Shown: positions 26,077-36,358 of the stretch, piece by piece
Layout: the number at the start of each line of letters is the position of its first letter
Position numbering within the stretch: position 1 is the first letter of the stretch
Assembly: GCA_003725745.1 (NCBI GenBank)
Contig: RHDP01000001.1
Location: forward strand, 3,611,001 to 3,675,000
Length of the DNA stretch: 64,000 nt
Source: Streptomyces sp. I6
GTDB lineage: Bacteria > Actinomycetota > Actinomycetes > Streptomycetales > Streptomycetaceae
Reading direction: 5' to 3'
Translations under genes and position numbers: made by a program
The notes under the pieces: generated by a model
Databases searched by the model: none
What the model was told of the DNA's origin: nothing
Seen by the model: the letters and a program-made list of their open reading frames with translations, nothing else

Positions 26077-27245
26077 ATGGAGCATGAGGCGTTCGTTCCG
26101 GTACCGGCAGACAGGCTTCGGCGGACTCTGGCCGACCCCGCTCGGGTCGCCCGGTGCGTCCCTGGCCTCCAGCGGGACGCCGACGCGTCGGCGGGCCCGC
26201 TCGCGGGACGGCTGAAGGTCCGGGTGGGCGGTCACACGATCACCTACCGGGGCGCGCTCCGCGTCACCGAACGGGACGGCGGCTTCACGGCCGAGGGGAG
26301 GGCACGGAGGCCCGGGGCCACGGCTCGGCAAAGGTGGCGCTGACCGTCCTGCTCACCGAGACCGAGGGCGGTACCACGCTCTCCTTCACCGGAACGGCCC
26401 AGGCGGACGGCCGTCTCGCCGAGGCGGCTCCCGACGCCGCCGAGCAGTCCGCCACCCGCCTGCTCGACCGGTTCGCCGCCTCCCTGGCCACGGCCGCGGA
26501 GGACGAGGAGCGCGAGACGGCCGGCGGCACCGGCAAGGAAGCGGCGGGGGGTGGGGGCGCCACGACCGCCGAGGGCGCGGACGAGGCCGTGGACGAGAGC
26601 GCCGTTCCGGCCGGTTCCGGCAGTGCCGACGCACCCGCGGCGGACTCCGGCGCGGCCGGGAGGGCGGACAGCGAGACCGGGGCCGGCCAGGAGGCGCCCG
26701 GGGGCGGAGCCGCCGCGGAAGACGCCGCGGAAGGCGACACGGACCGGGGTGTCGCGGAAGAGAGCACGGACCGGGGCGTCGCGGGTGGCGAGAGCGCGGA
26801 CCAGGGCGCTGCTACGGGCGGCTCCGGCGGCGCTCCCGGGCGGCCGGACGCCGCGGCCGGGGAGGAACCTCCCGCATCGGGCACCGGCCCCTCGGCGCCG
26901 TCGGCCGACGACAGCGGCACGCCCGAGGGCCCGGCGGACGGCGACGAGGACCACGGCGCGTCCCTGTTCGAGGTCGACGTGCCTGCGTCGTCACTGGACC
27001 CGTTGGCCGACGAGGTGTTCGGCGAGGACGGCGAACCGCCCGCCGAAGCGGCCCACGCCCGCCGGACCATGATCGGCCGCAGCGCGGAGGAGGTGGACCA
27101 CGCGCCGCCGCGCGGCCGGTACGCCCCGGTCCCCGCACCCCAGTCCTCCTCGGCCGGTGGCACCCTGCGCTGGGCCGCCCCCGCCGCCGCGCTCGCCATC
27201 GCCTCCGCCGTGGTCGTGGGACGCGCACTGCGCCGCCGCAGGTAG
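26077..27245 (+). CDS. SRPBCC (CoxG-like) protein with acidic tail and C-terminal anchor
   Basis: Residues 1-150 form a CoxG/SRPBCC lipid-binding fold (EHEAFVPVPADRLRRTLADPARVARCVPGLQ; YRGALRVTERDGGFTAEG; KVALTVLLTETEGGTTLSFTGTAQADGRLAE). A Gly/Ala/Glu/Asp-rich disordered stretch of some 200 residues follows, then a terminal membrane helix (WAAPAAALAIASAVVVG) with a basic end RALRRRR. One G missing from a GGGG near 26297 splits the printed frame at residue ~75; the length then fits 389 residues. It is probably a tail-anchored protein facing the cytoplasm. Function unknown. Confidence 0.7.
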
Positions 27246-27311
27246 CCGGCGGCCCCTCAGGCGGCCTAGACGAGCGGGGCGCACCGGGCCGCCCGACAGT
27301 AGGGTCGGGGT

Positions 27312-28112
27312 GTGAGTAGCGAAGAGAACGTCCGGCTCATCGCCGGCGACGTCGAGTTGACGGTCACTCCGGGCAACGGCTGCCGGATCAGCAGCTTCCG
27401 TGTCGCGGGTACCGAGCTGCTGCGACAGGGCGAGCGATACGGCTGCTTCCCGATGGTTCCCTGGTGCGGCCGCACCGGGAACGGCCGCTTCCGCAACGGT
27501 GGGGTGGAGCACCAGCTGCCCGTCAACGCCCCGCCGCACGCCATCCACGGCACCGGCCGGGACACCGCGTGGCGCACTGTTCGCACCGGCCCCACCGAGG
27601 CCGTCTTCACCTACGAACTCGGCGAACCCTGGCCGTACACAGGGCTCGTCACCCAGACGTTCGAACTGAGCGAGGACTCGCTGACACTCCAGCTCGGCGT
27701 CGAGACGTACGACGATTCCTTCCCCGCCCAGGCGGGCTGGCATCCGTGGTTCCTGCGCCATGCCTTTCCCGACGGCAAGGGCGCCCGGCTCGACTTCATC
27801 CCCGACTGGCAGGAGGAGCGGGGCCCCGACTACCTGCCCACCGGCCGGCGGATCGGGCCGAAGCCCGGCCCCTGGGACGACTGCTTCGGCATGGAGGACG
27901 GCGTCGACGTCACCCTCACCTGGCCGGAGCGCCTGGAGCTGACGGTGAAGAGCCGTACCGAGTGGGTGGTCGTCTACGACGAGCAGGAGGAGGCGGTCTG
28001 CGTCGAGCCGCAGTCCGGCCCGCCGAACGGCCTCAACACGCACCCGCGCCTGGTCACGCCGATCGATCCGCTCGAGATCTCGACGACCTGGTCGTGGCGT
28101 CGGCCTGCCTGA
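27312..28112 (+). CDS. Aldose 1-epimerase-like protein
   Basis: The 266-residue protein has the galactose mutarotase fold: LTVTPGNGCRISSFRVAGTELL, PMVPWCGRTGNGRF, HAIHGTGRDTAW (catalytic His region), AGWHPWFLR (second His) and a late Glu in CVEPQSGPPNGLN. It would interconvert anomers of an aldohexose or a sugar phosphate. Its place before pyrE and fba is conserved in Streptomyces but gives no specific substrate. GTG 27312 start. Confidence 0.85.
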   Translation: MSSEENVRLIAGDVELTVTPGNGCRISSFRVAGTELLRQGERYGCFPMVPWCGRTGNGRFRNGGVEHQLPVNAPPHAIHGTGRDTAWRTVRTGPTEAVFTYELGEPWPYTGLVTQTFELSEDSLTLQLGVETYDDSFPAQAGWHPWFLRHAFPDGKGARLDFIPDWQEERGPDYLPTGRRIGPKPGPWDDCFGMEDGVDVTLTWPERLELTVKSRTEWVVVYDEQEEAVCVEPQSGPPNGLNTHPRLVTPIDPLEISTTWSWRRPA

Positions 28113-28532
28113 GGGCTCGCAGGGAAGCAGCACCCGCACCGTGCCCCGCAAGCCCTTGGGGCGCCTCTCGCAGATGGCTCCGCCGGCCGGCAGGGCCGGG
28201 ACGGGTTCCGGGGGTACACCCGTACGGCGTGATCCCGTCGGTTTCTCGGGTGCGGGGCGGGTTCTCCGGTTAGGGGCGGCGGGTCGTCCGGTACGCGGCT
28301 GCGGTTCGTCCGGTACGCGGCGGTGGGGTCCGGAGGACGGCGCGGCGTGTGCTGCGCCGACGACCGACGACGCCGCGTGCGGCCACCTCCCGTGCCGCCA
28401 AGGCCGCATGGGGCACCTCCGGTGCCCCGACACCGCGCCGGGGCACCTCGCGTGCCGAAGGGCTGCGGGGGAGTGTGTGCCGGACGTTCCCGGCCGGGCG
28501 GGACTCCCGCAGCACGCCCTAAGCTCGTGGCC
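28113..28532. other. Hairpin-rich leader region before pyrE
   Basis: This 420-bp gap holds repeated GTCCGGTACGCGGC units (28286-28322) and, close to pyrE, a perfect hairpin GGGGCACC-TCC-GGTGCCCC at 28410-28428. Two related weaker ones flank it (28381-28398, 28438-28456). They could be the terminator of the epimerase gene or a leader controlling pyrE. No gene is seen. Confidence 0.45.
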
Positions 28533-29072
28533 ATGACTGACGTACGTGCTGAGCTGCTCCAGCAGATCAAGGACAAGGCCGTGGTGCACGGCAGGGTGAC
28601 CCTCTCCTCGGGTCGTGAGGCCGACTACTACATCGACCTTCGCCGGATCACGCTGGACGGCGAGGCGGCGCCGATGGTCGGCCGGGTCATGCTGGATCTG
28701 ACCAAGGACCTGGACTTCGACTGCGTCGGCGGCCTGACGCTGGGCGCCGACCCCGTCGCGTCCGCGATGCTGCACGCCTCCGCCGCCCGCGGTGGGCGTC
28801 TGGACGCCTTTGTCGTGCGGAAAGCCCAGAAGACGCACGGGATGCAGCGGCGTATCGAGGGTGCGGACGTGAAGGGCCGCCGCTGCCTCGTGGTCGAGGA
28901 CACCTCCACGACCGGCGGTTCGCCGCTCACCGCCGTCGAGGCCGTGCGTGAGGCCGGTGGCGAGGTCGTCGCCGTGGCCACGATCGTGGACCGCGGTGCC
29001 GCCGGGGCGATCGCCGAGGCGGGACTGCCCTATCTGACCGGATTCGAACTGTCGGACCTCGGGCTCGCCTGA
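28533..29072 (+). CDS. pyrE: Orotate phosphoribosyltransferase
   Basis: The 179-residue type I phosphoribosyltransferase includes GRVTLSSGREADYYIDLRR, LTLGADPVASAML, the RKAQKTHG loop and the PRPP-binding signature CLVVEDTSTTGGSPLTAVEAV. It converts orotate and PRPP to OMP in pyrimidine synthesis. Length and motifs are normal and the frame is clean. It is placed as in other Streptomyces, upstream of fba. Confidence 0.93.
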   Translation: MTDVRAELLQQIKDKAVVHGRVTLSSGREADYYIDLRRITLDGEAAPMVGRVMLDLTKDLDFDCVGGLTLGADPVASAMLHASAARGGRLDAFVVRKAQKTHGMQRRIEGADVKGRRCLVVEDTSTTGGSPLTAVEAVREAGGEVVAVATIVDRGAAGAIAEAGLPYLTGFELSDLGLA

Positions 29073-29117
29073 TCCGGAGGGGCCGATCTGACCTGCGCTT
29101 TCCGCATGTGGCGGGAC

Positions 29118-29131
29118 GTTTCACGTGAAAC
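29118..29131. promoter_or_regulatory. parS: parS centromere-like site (ParB binding)
   Basis: GTTTCACGTGAAAC is a perfect 14-bp palindrome identical to the core of the bacterial parS consensus (TGTTTCACGTGAAACA). Streptomyces has many such sites around oriC, bound by ParB to organise and segregate chromosomes. It lies in the pyrE-fba gap. In a >70% GC genome this AT-containing palindrome is unlikely by chance. Confidence 0.85.
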
Positions 29132-29249
29132 CTCCCGCCCCTCGTCCTCCGAGCCGCCATGGGCGTCTGGAAGGATAGGTGCGACGATGACGTCGCCCCC
29201 AGGTCAGGGTGCCAAGCAACACAAACCGCACATCACAAGGAGCGGACAG

Positions 29250-30272
29250 ATGCCCATCGCAACCCCCGAGGTCTACAACGAGATGCTCGACCGGGCGAAG
29301 GCAGGCAAGTTCGCCTACCCGGCCATCAACGTCACCTCGTCCCAGACTCTGCATGCTGCGCTGCGCGGTTTCGCGGAGGCCGAGAGCGACGGCATCGTCC
29401 AGATCTCCACCGGTGGTGCGGAGTACCTGGGTGGCCAGTACAACAAGGACATGGTGACCGGCGCCGTCGCCCTCGCCGAGTTCGCGCACATCGTGGCCGA
29501 CAAGTACCCGGTCAACATCGCCCTGCACACCGACCACTGCCCGAAGGACAAGCTGGACGGTTATGTCCGTCCGCTGCTGGCCGTCTCCGAGCAGCGCGTC
29601 GCCCAGGGTCAGAACCCGCTCTTCCAGTCGCACATGTGGGACGGCTCCGCCGAGACGCTCGCCGACAACCTGTCCGTCGCCCAGGAGCTGCTGGCCCGTG
29701 CGGCCGCCGCCAAGATCATCCTCGAGGTCGAGATCACCCCGACCGGCGGCGAGGAGGACGGCGTCTCGCACGAGATCAACGACGAGCTGTACACCACGGT
29801 CGAGGACGCCATCCGCACCGCCGAGGCGCTGGGCCTGGGCGACAAGGGCCGCTACCTGCTCGCCGCGTCCTTCGGCAACGTCCACGGCGTCTACAAGCCG
29901 GGCAACGTCGTGCTCCGCCCCGAGCTGCTCAAGGAGCTCCAGGAGGGTGTCGCGGCCAAGTACGGCACGTCAGAGCCGTTCGACTTCGTGTTCCACGGCG
30001 GCTCCGGCTCCACGGCCGAGGAGATCGCGGTCGCGTTGGAGAACGGCGTCGTCAAGATGAACCTCGACACCGACACCCAGTACGCCTTCACCCGCCCCGT
30101 CGCGGACCACATGCTCCGGAACTACGACGGCGTGCTGAAGGTCGACGGCGAGGTCGGCTCCAAGAAGACCTACGACCCGCGCACCTGGGGCAAGGCCGCC
30201 GAGGCCGGCATGTCCAAGCGTGTCCTCGAGGCCTGCCAGGTGCTGCGCGCCGCGGGCAACAAGCTGAAGTAA
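29250..30272 (+). CDS. fba: Class II fructose-bisphosphate aldolase
   Basis: The 340-residue class II aldolase carries the catalytic and zinc sites IALHTDHCPKDK, ILEVEITPTGGEEDG, ASFGNVHGVYKPGN and FVFHGGSGS, plus the substrate loop KMNLDTDTQYAFTRP. It cleaves fructose-1,6-bisphosphate to DHAP and glyceraldehyde-3-phosphate in glycolysis and runs in reverse in gluconeogenesis. ATG 29250 follows AAGGAG. A strong terminator follows at 30297. Confidence 0.95.
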   Translation: MPIATPEVYNEMLDRAKAGKFAYPAINVTSSQTLHAALRGFAEAESDGIVQISTGGAEYLGGQYNKDMVTGAVALAEFAHIVADKYPVNIALHTDHCPKDKLDGYVRPLLAVSEQRVAQGQNPLFQSHMWDGSAETLADNLSVAQELLARAAAAKIILEVEITPTGGEEDGVSHEINDELYTTVEDAIRTAEALGLGDKGRYLLAASFGNVHGVYKPGNVVLRPELLKELQEGVAAKYGTSEPFDFVFHGGSGSTAEEIAVALENGVVKMNLDTDTQYAFTRPVADHMLRNYDGVLKVDGEVGSKKTYDPRTWGKAAEAGMSKRVLEACQVLRAAGNKLK

Positions 30273-30296
30273 GCGGGACGAGACGGAGTCCGACGT

Positions 30297-30329
30297 GAGG
30301 CCCGGTACCGGCGAACGGTGCCGGGCCTC
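30297..30329 (+). terminator. Terminator hairpin after fba
   Basis: GAGGCCCGGTACCG and CGGTGCCGGGCCTC pair over about 14 bp (one mismatch) across a GCGAA loop, 25 bp after the fba stop. Confidence 0.8.
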
Positions 30330-30353
30330 CGTCCTGTCCGGAAGGATCGGCCT

Positions 30354-31534
30354 TTGACGCACCAGACGCACCAGACGCACCAGACCCCGTACGACTTCGA
30401 CACCCCCGTCGACCGGCGCGGTACTGCCAGCGTGCAGTGGGACGGCGCGGCCGAGCGTTTCGGCAGGGCGGGACTACTGCCGTTCACCATCTCCGACATG
30501 GACTTCACCTCACCGCCGCCGGTGCTGGACGCGCTGCGCGAGCGCATCGCACACGGGGTGTTCGGGTACACCGACTGGCGGCTCGGCCCGTTCCGCGAGG
30601 CGATATGCGACTGGTACGTCCGGCGGTACGCCACCCCGCTCGATCCGGAGCGGATCGTGTACGGGCCCTCGGTGCTCAGCCAGGTCTCGCAGCTGCTGCG
30701 GATGTGGACGCGGCCGGGGGACGGGGTCGTCGTCCACGCCCCCACGTACGACGGCTTCCGCAGAACGGTGACGGGGCTCGGGAGGCGGCTCCGGCCCGTC
30801 GCGACGGGCGACGAGGCAGGCCTGGAGCGGGAGCTTGCCCGGACCGACGCGAAGGTGCTGATCCTCTGCTCGCCCCACAACCCCACCGGACGGGTGTGGA
30901 CCGAGGACGAGTTGAAGGACTTCGCCCGGCTGGCGGGGGAGCACGGGGCCGCCGTGATCTCGGACGAGATCCATGCGGACTTCGTACACGACGGGCACCG
31001 CCATCTGCCGTGGCCCCGCTTCGCTGACGACGGGGGCGCTGGGCCGTGGTCACCTCGGCGTCGAAGGCGTTCAACTTCCCCGCCCTGACCGGTTCGTACG
31101 GCATCATCGGCGACCCCGGGGAGCGTGCGGTGTTCATCCGGAGGATGGAGACGGGAGAGGGCCTTGCCTCCCCGGCCGTGCTCTCGCTGACGGCGCACAT
31201 CGCCGCGTACCGGCACGGCGCCGCCTGGCTGGACGCCGCCCGCGGCTATGTGGCGGGGAATCTGGCGATGCTGGAGGAGCGGCTGCGGGCGGCCTTCCCG
31301 GACCTCGGCTGGAAGCCGCCGCAGGCCGGGTATCTGGCGTGGATCGACCTTCGGGCGCTCGGGGTGGACGACGAGGCGCTGCAGCGTGAGCTGGTCGAAC
31401 GGGAAGGCGTCGCGATCATGCCGGGAACCGTGTACGGGGCGGAGGGCTTCGTCCGCCTCAATCTGGGCTGCCCTCGCTCCAAGGCCGAGGCGGGCGCCGA
31501 CGCGCTGGTGCGGGCCCTCACCAGGCTGGCCTGA
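30354..31534 (+). CDS. PatB/MalY-type PLP C-S lyase
   Basis: About 393 residues of a fold-type I PLP enzyme of the MalY/PatB group: PFTISDMDFTSPPPVLDAL, GVFGYTDWR, ILCSPHNPTGRVWTEDEL, VISDEIHADFVHDG and SASKAFNFPAL with the PLP lysine. It likely cleaves cystathionine or cysteine conjugates (beta-lyase). TTG 30354 follows GGAAGGA; the first codons are a threefold ACGCACCAG repeat (THQ). One G appears to be missing from a GGGGG near 31034, splitting the printed frame; correction gives DDGGRWAVVTSASKAF. The terminal region is normal. Confidence 0.85.
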
Positions 31535-31852
31535 GGGCTCCCTGCCCCGCTTCGCCCGGGACCGCGGCCTGCGCGGCCCATCCGCCCGGGGCCCGCCCGC
31601 CTCGCCCTGCGCGGCCCCGTGCCGCCCGCGGTCCGCCCGGCCTCACTCCGCCTCGCCCTGCGCGGGCCGGGCACGTGCCGCCTCGCTCCGCTCGCCCGCC
31701 TCGCTGTGCGCGGCCCCGTGCCGCCCGGAGCCCGCTCTGCCTCGCCCTGCGCAGCCCCGGCCCCGCGTCCGGGCGAGCGACGGCGACCGCGACCGCGACG
31801 GCGACCGCGTCCGTCGCCGCCCTCCGGGTCGCCACGGGGAACCGGGGGCGGA
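31535..31852. other. Degenerate GC repeats between patB-like and MFS genes
   Basis: About four diverged copies of a CGCCTCGCCCTGCGCGGCCC unit fill 31560-31760, then a run of GCGACGGCGACC hexamers at 31774-31815. No gene. The repeats could form hairpins that serve as a terminator. Confidence 0.45.
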
Positions 31853-33360
31853 ATGATTCGCCCCATGGACATCAGGCTCGCGTCGGTCACCGGGCGCTGG
31901 ATCGTCCTGACGACCGTTCTCGGGTCCAGCATGGCGTTGCTCGACTCCACCGTCGTCAACGTCGCCCTTCCCCACATCGGTGAGGACCTCGACGCCGACC
32001 TCGCCGAGCTGCAGTGGACCGTCAACGCCTACATGGTGACCCTCGCCGGGCTGATCCTGCTGGGCGGGGCGCTGGGTGACCGGTACGGGCGCCGGCGGGT
32101 GTTCGTCGTCGGTGTGCTGTGGTTCGCGGCCGCGTCGCTGGCCTGCGGACTGGCGCCGAACGCCCCTGTCCTGATCGCCGCCCGCGCGCTGCAGGGCATC
32201 GGAGGGGCACTGCTCACCCCGGGGTCGCTCGCGCTGATCCAGGCGAGTTTCCACCCGGACGACCGGGCCAGGGCCGTGGGGCTGTGGTCCGGGTTCGGCG
32301 GGGTCGGCGCGGCGGCCGGGCCGTTCCTCGGCGGTTGGCTGGTCGACGGCCCGGGCTGGCGGTGGATCTTCCTGCTGAACGTGCCGCTGGCCGCGCTCTG
32401 TGTGCCGGTCGCGCTGCGCCATGTACCCGAGTCGCGCGACCCCGCGGCGCACGGACGGTTCGACGTGCTGGGCGCGGCGCTGGGGGCGCTGAGCCTCGCG
32501 CTGGTCACGTACGCGCTGATCGACGGCTCGTGGTGGAGCGGCGCCGTCGGCGTCCTGGCGGGCGCCGCGTTCGTCCGGCTGGAGCGGCACCGGAGGAATG
32601 CCATGCTGCCGGTGTCGATCTTCCGGTCCCGGCTGTTCACCGCGGTCAATCTGGTGACGGTGTGCGTGTACGCGGGCTTCGGCGGGTTCTTCTTCCTCAC
32701 GGCGCTGCAACTCCAGGTCGTCTCGGGCTACTCGGCCCTCGCCGCGGGCACCGCCCTGCTGCCGACCACCGTGCTGATGCTGCTGCTGTCCGCGAGGTCC
32801 GGGGAACTGGGGGAGCGGATCGGCCCGCGTATCCCGCTCACGGTGGGACCGCTGCTGTGCGCGGCCGGGATGCTGCTGATGCTCCGTGTCGGCGCCGGCG
32901 CCTCGTACGCCGCGGATGTGCTGCCCGCGCTGCTGGTGCTGGGCCTGGGCATGGTGGCCCTGGTGGCGCCGCTGACCGCGACCGTGCTGGCGTCCGTGGA
33001 CACCGCGCGGGCCGGGATCGCCAGCGGAGTCAACAACGCGGCGGCCCGCGCGGCGGGGCTGCTCGCGGTGGCCGCGCTGCCGATGCTGGCCGGGATGGGG
33101 CCCGAGGCGTACCGGATGCCGGAGCAGTTCGCGGCGGCCTTCGCCCGGGCGATGCCGCTGTGCGCGGCGATCCTGGTGGTGGGCGCGGTACTCGCCTGGG
33201 CGATGGTGCGGCGGCCGGCGGACTGGCGCTGCCCCGCCACGTGCAGGGTGAACTGCGGCGTCGGCGCCCCGCCGCTGGAACCGCGGCGTGGTCCGCAGCC
33301 GGGTCAGCCGGGTCAGCCGGGCGAGCCCCCGGACGGGCGCCCGCCCCGGCGCCCGGCTGA
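31853..33360 (+). CDS. MFS exporter, DHA2 (EmrB/QacA) family
   Basis: A 14-helix drug/proton antiporter: the N-terminus WIVLTTVLGSSMALLDSTVVNVALP carries DHA2 motif D1, then LGDRYGRRRVFVVG (motif A) and ARALQGIGGALLTPGSLALI (motif C region). It exports small toxic molecules across the cytoplasmic membrane. The open frame actually continues to 34051, but beyond ~33290 it is low-complexity (GQPGQPG, TIGTIGTIG) and overlaps the whole DUF3151 gene. I infer that a lost base removed the stop and set the end at 33360, the stop of the next frame. ATG 31853 has GGGGGCGG upstream. Confidence 0.75.
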
Positions 33361-33597
33361 GGGTCCGCGACCGGCCGCCCGCCGCGGCACCATCGGCACC
33401 ATCGGCACCATCGGCACCATCGGCACCACCGGCACCACCGGCAGAGGCTCCGCCCGCCGCGGCGCCACCGGCACCGGCCCCGCGGATCCGCCCACCCCGG
33501 CAGAGGCTCCGCGGATCCGGCCCGGCCGCCCCGCCCCGGCACCACCGACATCGGCACCGGCTCCGCGGATCCGCCGGCGACCTGTGACACTGAAGCC

Positions 33598-34011
33598 ATG
33601 GCCATCCACGAGAACCTGCTGGGGGGACCGCCCCCCACCCACCTGCCCGACGACCCCGAGCCGCGGGAGATGCTCGCGAGCGGCACGGCTCCCGCCGACG
33701 TCGCCGCGAAGTACCCGACCTCCTCGCTCGCCTGGGCCCAGCTCGCCGACGACGCCTTCGAGGCCGGGCGGGTCGTCGAGTCGTACGCGTACGCGCGAAC
33801 GGGATACCACCGGGGCCTGGACGCGCTGCGCCGCAGCGGATGGAAGGGCCACGGCCCGGTGCCGTGGGAGCACGAGCCCAACCGCGGCTTCCTGCGCGCC
33901 CTGCACGCCCTCGCCCGCGCCGCGCAGGCGATCGGCGAGCAGGACGAGTACGACCGCTGCACCGCCTTCCTGCGCGACTCGTCCGGGACGGCAGCCGACA
34001 CCCTCGGCTGA
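33598..34011 (+). CDS. DUF3151 domain protein
   Basis: The 137-residue protein MAIHENLLGGPPPTHLPDDPEP ... PTSSLAWAQLADDAFE ... VESYAYARTGYHRGLDALRRSGWKG is a clean member of the actinobacterial DUF3151 family. The helical repeat character suggests a TPR-like scaffold. The function is unknown. It lies between the MFS gene and kynA, as in other Streptomyces. Confidence 0.85.
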   Translation: MAIHENLLGGPPPTHLPDDPEPREMLASGTAPADVAAKYPTSSLAWAQLADDAFEAGRVVESYAYARTGYHRGLDALRRSGWKGHGPVPWEHEPNRGFLRALHALARAAQAIGEQDEYDRCTAFLRDSSGTAADTLG

Positions 34012-34080
34012 CGACCGCTCGAGTGTCCCCGCCGGACCGGACACGGCGTGAGCGGGCGGGTGCCCGGACCGGACACGGTG

Positions 34081-34118
34081 CGAGGGGGCGGGTGCCCCGA
34101 GAGGGTGCCCGCCCCTCG
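34081..34118 (+). terminator. Terminator hairpin after the DUF3151 gene
   Basis: CGAGGGGGCGGGTGCCC and GGGTGCCCGCCCCTCG fold into a long GC stem with wobble pairs, 70 bp after the DUF3151 stop and upstream of kynA. Confidence 0.6.
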
Positions 34119-34226
34119 CGTCACCGGTGGGGCACGTGCTTATGATGCGCGAGGGGACCGGGGCTCCGAGACCAGCTAACGGAAGGAGCGGACCGCTACC
34201 CGGACATATGTGTCAGGAGACGGCGA

Positions 34227-35072
34227 ATGTCGCAATTTCCCGATGCCTCCGGAGCGGGTTCGGTCACCCCGAACCTCGACTTCGCGGGCACGACCCCGTA
34301 CGAGGACTACGTCAAGGCCGACGTCCTCACCCACCTCCAGCACCCCCTCTCCGACGATCCCGGGGAGATGGTGTTCCTGGTGACCACCCAGGTGATGGAG
34401 CTGTGGTTCACCGTCATCGTCCACGAGTGGGAGACCGCCTCCCGCGCCCTGCGCCGTGACGAGGTGCCCGTCGCGATGGACGCGCTGAAGCGCTCCGTGC
34501 GGGAACTGGACGCGCTGAACGCCTCCTGGCGGCCGCTCGCGCAGCTCACCCCCGTGCAGTTCAACGCGTACCGGGACGCCCTCGGGGAGGGCTCCGGCTT
34601 CCAGTCCGCGATGTACCGGCGGATGGAGTTCCTGCTCGGCGAGAAGTCCGCGTCCATGCTGGTGCCGCACCGCGGCGCCCCGCGCGTCCACGCCGAGCTG
34701 GAGAAGGCCCTGCACGAGCCGAGCCTCTACGACGAGGTGCTCCGCCTGCTCGCCCGCCGCGGGTTGCCCGTTCCGCCGTCCGTCCTCGACCGCGACCCGT
34801 CGCAGCGCTACGAGCCGTCGCCCGAGGTCGAGCGGGTGTGGGCGGAGGTCTACGCGAACCAGGACCAGGACGCCGAGCTCGTCCGCCTCGGCGAGGCGCT
34901 GACCGACGTCGGCGAACTGGTCTGGCGCTGGCGCAACGACCACCTCGTCGCCACCCGGCGCGCCATGGGCGCCAAGGCCGGCACCGGTGGCTCCGCCGGC
35001 GTCGCCTGGCTGGAGAAGCGGGCCGCCAAGAACGTCTTCCCCGAGCTGTGGACGGCGCGCAGCCATGTCTGA
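34227..35072 (+). CDS. kynA: Tryptophan 2,3-dioxygenase
   Basis: The 281-residue haem dioxygenase has the family segments TPYEDYVKADVLTHLQ, EMVFLVTTQVMELWFTVIVHEWE, FNAYRDALGEGSGFQSAMYR and VWRWRNDHLVATRRAMGAKAGTGGSAGVAWL (haem-ligating His region). It opens the indole ring of tryptophan to N-formylkynurenine. It overlaps kynU by 8 bases, which shows a kynurenine operon for catabolism or for supplying anthranilate-type precursors. Confidence 0.93.
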   Translation: MSQFPDASGAGSVTPNLDFAGTTPYEDYVKADVLTHLQHPLSDDPGEMVFLVTTQVMELWFTVIVHEWETASRALRRDEVPVAMDALKRSVRELDALNASWRPLAQLTPVQFNAYRDALGEGSGFQSAMYRRMEFLLGEKSASMLVPHRGAPRVHAELEKALHEPSLYDEVLRLLARRGLPVPPSVLDRDPSQRYEPSPEVERVWAEVYANQDQDAELVRLGEALTDVGELVWRWRNDHLVATRRAMGAKAGTGGSAGVAWLEKRAAKNVFPELWTARSHV

Positions 35073-36281
35073 GACGCGACTGGACGAGCGGGCCGCGGAA
35101 CTGGACGCGGCGGACGAACTGGGCAAGCGGCGCGAGCTGTTCGCGCTCGAGGACGGCACGGTCTACCTGGACGGCAACTCCCTCGGCGCCCTGCCGCGAC
35201 ACGTCCAGGACCGGATGGCGGACGTCATCGGCAGGCAGTGGGGCGAACTGCGCATCCGCTCCTGGGACGAGAGCGGCTGGTGGACGGCGCCTGAGCGGAT
35301 CGGCGAGCGGATCGCCCCGCTCGTCGGGGCCGGGCCGGGGCAGATCGTCGTCGGCGACTCCACCAGCGTGAACGTCTTCAAGGCCATGGTCGCGGCGGTG
35401 CGGATGGCGCCGGGCGACCGGGACGAGATCCTCGTCGACGCCACGGCCTTCCCCACCGACGGGTACATCGCCGAGTCGGCGGCCCGGCTCACCGGCCACC
35501 GGCTGGTCGTCGTCGACCCCGCCGGCGTACCGGACGCGGTGGGCCCGCGCACGGCAGCCGCGCTCGTCAACCACGTCGACTACCGCACCGGCCGCCTGCA
35601 CGACCTGCCGGGGATCACGGCGGCGCTGCACGCGCAGGGCGCTCTCGCCGTCTGGGACCTCTGCCACAGCGCGGGCGCCCTGCCCGTGGGCCTCGACGAG
35701 CACGGGGTGGACCTCGCGGTCGGCTGTACGTACAAGTACCTCAACGGCGGGCCCGGTTCGCCCGCGTACCTGTACGTCGCCGAGCGCCACCAGGACCGCT
35801 TCGACTCACCCCTGCCCGGCTGGAACTCGCACGCCGACCCGTTCGGGATGACCCGCGGCTACCGGCCCGCCGAGGGCGCGGCGCGCGGCCGGGTCGGTAC
35901 GCCCGACATCCTCTCGATGCTGGCGCTGGAGGCGGCGCTCGACGTGTGGGACGGGGTCACGGTGGAGGCGGTACGGGCCAAGAGCCTCGCCCTCACCGAC
36001 TTCTTCCTCGAGTGCGTCGAGGCGTACGCGCCCCCGGGGGCGGTCACCCCGCTCACCCCGGCCGCGCACGCCGAGCGGGGCAGCCAGGTGGCGCTGGCCT
36101 GCCCCGCGCACCCGCGGTCATGGAGGCGCTGATCGCCCGCGGCGTGGTCGGCGACCTGCGCCGCCCGGACGTGCTGCGGTTCGGCTTCACCCCGCTGTAC
36201 GTCGGCTTCACGGACACCGAGCGCGCGGCACGGGTCCTCGCCGACGTACTGGCCGGAGTGGACGCCCCGCCGAGCGGCTGA
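35065..36281 (+). CDS. kynU: Kynureninase
   Basis: About 405 residues, a PLP fold-type I enzyme: [64 protein letters not shown] and the PLP lysine K224 in [16 protein letters not shown]. It splits kynurenine to anthranilate and alanine. ATG 35065 lies inside the end of kynA, so the two are coupled. A C seems lost from a CCCCC run near 36105, breaking the printed frame before [17 protein letters not shown]; the corrected C-terminus ([20 protein letters not shown]) is normal. Confidence 0.92.
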
Positions 36282-36358
36282 TCAACGGGGGCCGGCGGCC
36301 TGGTACCGTCCCGGCTGGCCAGGCCGACTCGGCCCCCTCACCGAAAGGTTGGAGCAGC

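Noticed and set aside
30360-30386. ACGCACCAG triplet repeat as a regulatory element
   Set aside because: It is the in-frame (THQ)3 start of the PatB-like protein.
33360-34051. C-terminal extension of the MFS exporter to 34051
   Set aside because: The frame is low complexity and overlaps the whole DUF3151 gene, which has normal codon usage. A lost base at the native stop is more likely.
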